DNA of 9,411 nucleotides from Blastocatellia bacterium. Its GTDB lineage: Bacteria; Acidobacteriota; Blastocatellia; Pyrinomonadales; Pyrinomonadaceae. Position numbers and translations under genes: made by a program. The stretch's first letter is position 1, and each line of letters starts with the position of its first letter. The stretch is from contig PSRF01000336.1 in the NCBI GenBank assembly GCA_003175865.1, positions 1 through 9,411 on the forward strand. The letters are read 5' to 3'. Below the pieces are notes generated by a model. It was not told the DNA's origin and did not search any database. It saw only the letters and a list, made by a program, of their open reading frames with translations. This document shows positions 6,619 to 9,411 of the stretch, in pieces.

Positions 6619-6684
6619 ATTTTTGATTTTTGACTTTTGATTGCACTGCACCCCGAAGCGGTAAATTTATCAAAAATCAAAAAT
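6619..6684. terminator. Perfect 15-bp AT-rich inverted repeat between convergent genes
   Basis: ATTTTTGATTTTTGA (6619-6633) and its exact reverse complement (6670-6684) flank a 36-base centre. Each arm lies exactly four bases beyond a stop codon: the VWFA stop ends at 6614 and the minus-strand gene's stop begins at 6689. The arms are tandem 7-bp units (ATTTTTG, ATTTTTG, then ACTTTTG on the left). Its placement suggests a bidirectional terminator or transcript separator. It is not a classical one: the stem is AT-rich with a large loop. Confidence 0.6.
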
Positions 6685-6688
6685 CCCT

Positions 6689-7219
6689 TCACTGCCTCAT
6701 TACTACCAACACATCCGCCAAGCGATTGACCACGGTAAGTAGTGTCCGGCCTGAAGCATCAAATTGGCTATTCGCCGCCTGTTGCTCCGCGGTTGCAGCA
6801 CCGGCCGCGACTCCAGCTAGCTTGATGTAATACGGCTGCAACTCTGGTGTTGAGCGGAAATCGATCTCGAGCTTGTCTAAACCCTCGCGAAATCCTTGAA
6901 TGCTGGTGCGAACCGTTGTCTTGGTGGCCTCATTTCTTTTTATGATGTCTGGTGAGGCCTCATTCCTCCGACCAGCCTCGTCGACCACGGCGATTCCGTT
7001 AGCCACTCCCCCCAGCAGATAAATGAACTTTGTCAAAAACTTTATTTGATCAGCTACACGCGTTGCACCTGCAGTTCGGGCAGCGCTGGCAGCGCTCGCC
7101 GCAGCGGCAGCACTCGCCGTTGATTTGGATTTCGCGGTCGTCCTCTTCCTCGTTTGACCGAGCGTCGTTAAAGGACTAATCAAAACTACCGCCAATACAA
7201 CCGATGTTATGCGTTTCAC
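6689..7219 (-). CDS. Small exported Ala-rich protein of unknown function
   Basis: I do not recognise this family. The GTG start at 7219 is chosen because GAGGAG (7227-7232) lies 7 bases upstream; a longer reading from a TTG at 7258 has no such support. The resulting 176-residue protein starts MKRITSVVLAVVLISPLTTLGQ, a convincing signal peptide. A basic Thr/Lys/Arg stretch follows (TRKRTTAKSKS), then an Ala/Ser run (about 35-48). The rest (about 50-176) looks mainly helical: VADQIKFLTKFIYLLGGVANGI, a charged middle with SIQGFREGLDKLEIDF, and a C-terminal helix TLLTVVNRLADVLVVMRQ. No cysteines or catalytic motif are evident. It converges on the VWFA gene and is divergent from lipB. A periplasmic or surface location is inferred from the signal peptide only. 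Confidence 0.75.
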   Translation of the reverse strand: MKRITSVVLAVVLISPLTTLGQTRKRTTAKSKSTASAAAAASAASAARTAGATRVADQIKFLTKFIYLLGGVANGIAVVDEAGRRNEASPDIIKRNEATKTTVRTSIQGFREGLDKLEIDFRSTPELQPYYIKLAGVAAGAATAEQQAANSQFDASGRTLLTVVNRLADVLVVMRQ

Positions 7220-7226
7220 TGTTATT

Positions 7227-7232
7227 CTCCTC
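7227..7232 (-). promoter_or_regulatory. Ribosome binding site fixing a GTG start
   Basis: On the minus strand GAGGAG is followed after 7 bases by GTG (7219-7217). It moves the gene start 39 bases inward from the longest open frame and exposes the signal peptide at the true N terminus. Confidence 0.75.
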
Positions 7233-7256
7233 GTTCCTGTTGCGTTTCCGGTTTTC

Positions 7257-7286
7257 AACCTAAGCTTTGCGGTGTCCTTCCGTCAA
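7257..7286 (-). promoter_or_regulatory. Candidate promoter for the minus-strand gene
   Basis: Minus-strand TTGACG (7286-7281) is a good -35. TAGGTT (7262-7257), 18 bases downstream, is a weak -10. Transcription would begin about 30 bases before the GTG start. Confidence 0.25.
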
Positions 7287-7317
7287 GACCATCTTTGCGC
7301 CGTTGGAATGAGACCAT

Positions 7318-7346
7318 TAGAACCAGCTGCAACCTCCTGTTAGAAT
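7318..7346 (+). promoter_or_regulatory. Candidate promoter for lipB
   Basis: TAGAAT (7341-7346) matches the -10 consensus at five of six positions. The -35 at 7318-7323 (TAGAAC, spacer 17) is poor. A start near 7353 would leave a short leader before ATG 7377, which has no clear Shine-Dalgarno. The pyrimidine-rich AACCTCC just upstream is not a plus-strand ribosome site. Confidence 0.3.
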
Positions 7347-7376
7347 GACACAAAAAGTTTACGAACTGGTTGCATC

Positions 7377-8045
7377 ATGTCGGAACGAAAATTTTTGGTC
7401 CAGCGACTTGGCCTCATGGACTATGAGGATGCGCTCGCCGTTCAGAAGCAGACGGAGTTGGCAGTCAGGCAGCGGCAGCAGCAGGACACACTGCTGTTGT
7501 TGGAGCATCCTCATGTCTTTACAGTAGGTCGTCGCGCCGGATCCGGTTCGATTCTGTTGGACCAGGAGCAGTTGAATCGTCGGGGTGTAACGGTCTTCGA
7601 AACGAATCGAGGTGGTAAGGTCACCTATCATGGTCTGGGCCAGATCGTTGGCTATCCAATCATTAGTCTCAGTCCCGACCGTGAAGATGTACACCGCTAC
7701 GTCCGCGATATCGAAGGAGTGCTTATCAGGGTGATGTCCGATTTTGGTATCGACGCATTTCGCATCGAAGGTCTGACTGGCGTTCACACAACGGAAGGAA
7801 AAATCGCGGCAATTGGAGTTCACATAGCCCGATGGGTTACTACTCACGGATTCGCACTCAACGTCAACACGGATCTTAGCTATTTCGATTACATCATTGC
7901 TTGCGAAGGTGAACCAGTGATTTCTATGGAAGTATTGCTTGGGCGCGAAGTCGAATTGCAGGAAGTGGAAGATTCGATAATTGAGCACTTCGGTGAGGTT
8001 TTCGAAATGCGACCTGAGGAAGTTACGAGCGCAGTTGAAGTTTAA
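7377..8045 (+). CDS. lipB: Octanoyl-[ACP]:protein octanoyltransferase
   Basis: LipB transfers octanoate from acyl carrier protein to the lipoyl lysine of E2 and related proteins, in the cytoplasm; lipoyl synthase (LipA) then inserts sulfur. The 222 residues are a normal family length. Diagnostic motifs are LLLLEHPHVFTVGRR (39-53), RGGKVTYHG (78-86), GLTGVHTTEGKIAAIGV (132-148) and RWVTTHGFALNVNTDL (152-167). The catalytic pair is K142 and C176, whose numbering coincides with the dyad described for Mycobacterium tuberculosis LipB. Two departures are visible: HGLGQ instead of the usual HGPGQ, and ACEGE around the catalytic Cys instead of the usual PCG. lipA is not adjacent. The gene runs divergently from the small exported protein, with 157 bases between their starts. 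Its substrate would include the E2 encoded at 2554-3954. Confidence 0.94.
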   Translation: MSERKFLVQRLGLMDYEDALAVQKQTELAVRQRQQQDTLLLLEHPHVFTVGRRAGSGSILLDQEQLNRRGVTVFETNRGGKVTYHGLGQIVGYPIISLSPDREDVHRYVRDIEGVLIRVMSDFGIDAFRIEGLTGVHTTEGKIAAIGVHIARWVTTHGFALNVNTDLSYFDYIIACEGEPVISMEVLLGREVELQEVEDSIIEHFGEVFEMRPEEVTSAVEV

Positions 8046-8080
8046 GGTGTAAATATCGAGTGAAAATTCAGAGGGACAGT

Positions 8081-8191
8081 AGTTTTCTCTGTGCCTTCTC
8101 CGCGATCGCTGTGCCTCTGTGGTGAAGTTTTTCGGAATTCAATCACCACAGAGACACTCAGGTCAGAGAGAAGCACAGAGAAGAGGAAACT
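8081..8191. repeat. Imperfect long inverted repeat with CTCTGTG words
   Basis: The core is an 11-bp perfect stem: CTCTGTGGTGA (8115-8125) with TCACCACAGAG (8143-8153), loop 17 bases. A second outer pairing links TTCTCTGTG (8085-8093) with CACAGAGAA (8174-8182), and the ends AGTTT/AAACT also match. CTCTGTG occurs at 8087 and again 28 bases later at 8115. It fills the gap between lipB and the next gene, beginning 36 bases after the lipB stop. A frame open from GTG 8091 runs through it into the next gene, but that extension is repeat-derived. Confidence 0.7.
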
Positions 8192-8201
8192 GATTGGAAT
8201 C

Positions 8202-9158
8202 ATGTTAACTATCGATCTCATCAACCAGGCGCGTGAACGTATTGCTTCGCGTATACATCGCACACCAGTTTTCACTTCTCGACTGCTCAACGAAGCAGCA
8301 GGTAAGCAAGTATTTTTCAAATGCGAGAACCTGCAGCGTGCGGGAGCTTTCAAGATTCGTGGTGCGACAAACAAAATCAATTCGCTGACTGACGACGAAA
8401 AGCGAAGAGGAATTGTTGCGTTTTCATCGGGCAATCATGCGCAGGCTGTTGCACTGGCTGGTCGTGAGGCCTGCGTACGTGTTCTCGTCGCGATGCCGGA
8501 CGATGCACCAAAAGCGAAAGTCGCAGCGACCCGTGATTACGGCGCGGAAATCATCTTTTACGATCGGACAAAGGAGGATCGCGAGAAGTTTGCGCTCGAT
8601 CTCGCCGAACGAGAACGTCTCGTCATGGTCCCACCATACGACGACGAGTTGATCCTGGCGGGACAGGCAACCTGTGGAATGGAATTTCTTGAAGAGGTGC
8701 CCGACTTGGACTGCGTGTTAACGCCCTGCAGCGGGGGCGGGTTGTTTGCTGGAGTTGCGACTGGAGCAAAACACCTGAAGCCCGGCATTCGTTGTTTTCC
8801 GGTTGAACCTGATACTGCAGACGACACGCGACAATCGTTCTTGAAAGGAGAACGTGTTTCGATTCCGCCTCCGCCGACGATCGCTGATGGTTTGCGCGTG
8901 CAGGTTCCAGGCAGGCTGACGTTTCCGATAATTCAGAAGTTGGCTGAAGACGTACTTACGGTTACCGATGACGAAATCATTCAGACAATACGCTTCATTT
9001 TGTTTCGAATGAAATTGTTGGTTGAACCATCGGGTGCAGCAGCCGCAGCCGCTGTGTTATTTCACAAACTTCCCGATGACTTAAAGCACGTTGGCGTTGT
9101 GTTATCGGGCGGCAATGTTGATTCGGAAGTCTTGGCGAGAGTTATTGCGGAAAGTTAG
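8202..9158 (+). CDS. PLP-dependent threonine dehydratase / serine racemase-like enzyme
   Basis: A fold-type II PLP enzyme of 318 residues. Members deaminate threonine to 2-oxobutyrate and serine to pyruvate, or racemise serine. The PLP lysine is K51 in AFKIRGA. SSGNHAQ (75-81), the phosphate-binding loop SGGGL (177-181) and SGGNVD (302-307, S302 contacting the PLP ring nitrogen) are all present. VEPDTADD (201-208) keeps the E/A/D pattern (E202, A206, D208) of the divalent-metal site of mammalian serine racemase, and S76 aligns with its second catalytic base. There is no C-terminal ACT regulatory domain, so it resembles the short catabolic dehydratase or serine racemase rather than biosynthetic IlvA; sequence does not decide between these. 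ATG 8202 is chosen over upstream GTG 8091, which would add 37 residues of translated repeat. Its ribosome site is weak (GGA close to the ATG, AGAGGA further up). Confidence 0.9.
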   Translation: MLTIDLINQARERIASRIHRTPVFTSRLLNEAAGKQVFFKCENLQRAGAFKIRGATNKINSLTDDEKRRGIVAFSSGNHAQAVALAGREACVRVLVAMPDDAPKAKVAATRDYGAEIIFYDRTKEDREKFALDLAERERLVMVPPYDDELILAGQATCGMEFLEEVPDLDCVLTPCSGGGLFAGVATGAKHLKPGIRCFPVEPDTADDTRQSFLKGERVSIPPPPTIADGLRVQVPGRLTFPIIQKLAEDVLTVTDDEIIQTIRFILFRMKLLVEPSGAAAAAAVLFHKLPDDLKHVGVVLSGGNVDSEVLARVIAES

Positions 9159-9160
9159 TA

Positions 9161-9249
9161 GTAGGCAGAAGGCAGTAAGCAGAACGCAGTTGGCAGCACG
9201 CACTCGGCAGTAAGCAGAACGCAGTTGGCAGTACGCTCGGCAGGAAGCG
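9161..9249 (+). repeat. Tandem heptamer array (GNNNGCA) with a 26-bp perfect duplication
   Basis: About twelve 7-bp units run in register: GTAGGCA (9161), GAAGGCA, GTAAGCA, GAACGCA, GTTGGCA, GCACGCA, CTCGGCA, GTAAGCA, GAACGCA, GTTGGCA, then a shortened GTACG, CTCGGCA and GGAAGCG. Within this the 26 bases at 9171-9196 recur exactly at 9206-9231, a 35-base (five-unit) higher-order period. It begins two bases after the stop codon of the PLP enzyme gene. It is not a CRISPR: there are no unique spacers. Confidence 0.85.
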
Positions 9250-9262
9250 GCTTCGCCACATT

Positions 9263-9293
9263 CCTTGCGGAAAGCCAGAGGCTTTACGCAAGG
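9263..9293. terminator. Strong hairpin downstream of the PLP enzyme gene
   Basis: CCTTGCG (9263-9269) and AAAGCC (9271-9276) pair with GGCTTT (9280-9285) and CGCAAGG (9287-9293), 13 pairs with one G/A mismatch and a 3-base loop AGA. No T-run follows. It could end transcription or be part of a REP-like pair with the next hairpin. Confidence 0.6.
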
Positions 9294-9294
9294 T

Positions 9295-9311
9295 ACGCGG
9301 CCGAGCCGCGT
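9295..9311. repeat. GC-rich hairpin adjacent to the previous one
   Basis: ACGCGGC (9295-9301) pairs perfectly with GCCGCGT (9305-9311) around loop CGA. It sits one base after the preceding hairpin, giving a tight twin-hairpin structure of the kind seen in REP/BIME-type elements. The last 100 bases (9312-9411) show no gene or other feature I can support. Confidence 0.6.
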
Positions 9312-9411
9312 GCCCACTATCAACTCACTGGCTACTGGGTAGCGTCAAATATTTTGTGTAAACGATCGGTTTTTGTTTTTGGTTTGTAGTAGCAGTAGGG
9401 GCTGTGGGAAC

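Noticed and set aside
7359..7988. A 209-residue open frame on the minus strand opposite lipB
   Set aside because: It lies antisense to a gene with unmistakable LipB motifs, has no ribosome site and no recognisable domain.
8091..8201. N-terminal extension of the PLP enzyme
   Set aside because: The sequence is repeat-derived, starts with GTG without a ribosome site, and homologous enzymes begin near the ATG at 8202.
9161..9249. CRISPR array
   Set aside because: The units are 7 bp with no unique spacers, and there are no cas genes nearby.

Overview
The window looks like chromosomal DNA from an Acidobacteriota-type bacterium, possibly class Blastocatellia. This rests on three things: a secreted protein matching the VWFA-related domain family that is strongly expanded in Acidobacteriota, the flavour of the 2-oxo acid dehydrogenase E1 proteins, and intermediate GC with repeat-rich gaps. 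The assignment is inference; there is no rRNA or tRNA gene to confirm it. No phage, plasmid, insertion sequence, CRISPR or defence gene is visible.

Layout. Positions 1-210 are a non-coding block of REP-like hairpins and an 18-bp direct repeat. Positions 231-3954 hold a same-strand operon for a thiamine-diphosphate 2-oxo acid dehydrogenase complex: E1 alpha, E1 beta and a lipoyl-bearing E2. E3 (lipoamide dehydrogenase) is not in the window. After a repeat-filled gap come two exported envelope proteins on the plus strand: an OmpA-like protein with a beta-rich N-terminal domain and a coiled coil (4314-5336), and a VWFA-domain protein (5514-6614). A small exported Ala-rich protein of unknown function (7219-6689, minus strand) converges on the VWFA gene. 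Divergent from it lies lipB (7377-8045), octanoyl-ACP:protein octanoyltransferase. A PLP fold-type II threonine dehydratase/serine racemase-like gene (8202-9158) follows. Positions 9159-9411 are non-coding and contain a tandem repeat and two strong hairpins.

How the genes relate. The E1/E2 operon and lipB are linked biochemically: LipB starts the modification of the E2 lipoyl lysine (K43 here). They are about 3.4 kb apart and not co-transcribed. The OmpA-like and VWFA proteins both carry signal peptides and act outside the cytoplasm. The dehydratase/racemase could make 2-oxobutyrate or pyruvate, but a link to the dehydrogenase is speculative.

The most unusual feature is between the genes. 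Three gaps (3956-4073, 6619-6684, 9161-9249) are filled with different sequences that share a 7-bp period. Two of these, plus a fourth gap (8081-8191) without a clear 7-bp period, are arranged as inverted repeats. They begin within a few bases of stop codons. I found no complete new multi-gene system; this repeat class is the best lead.
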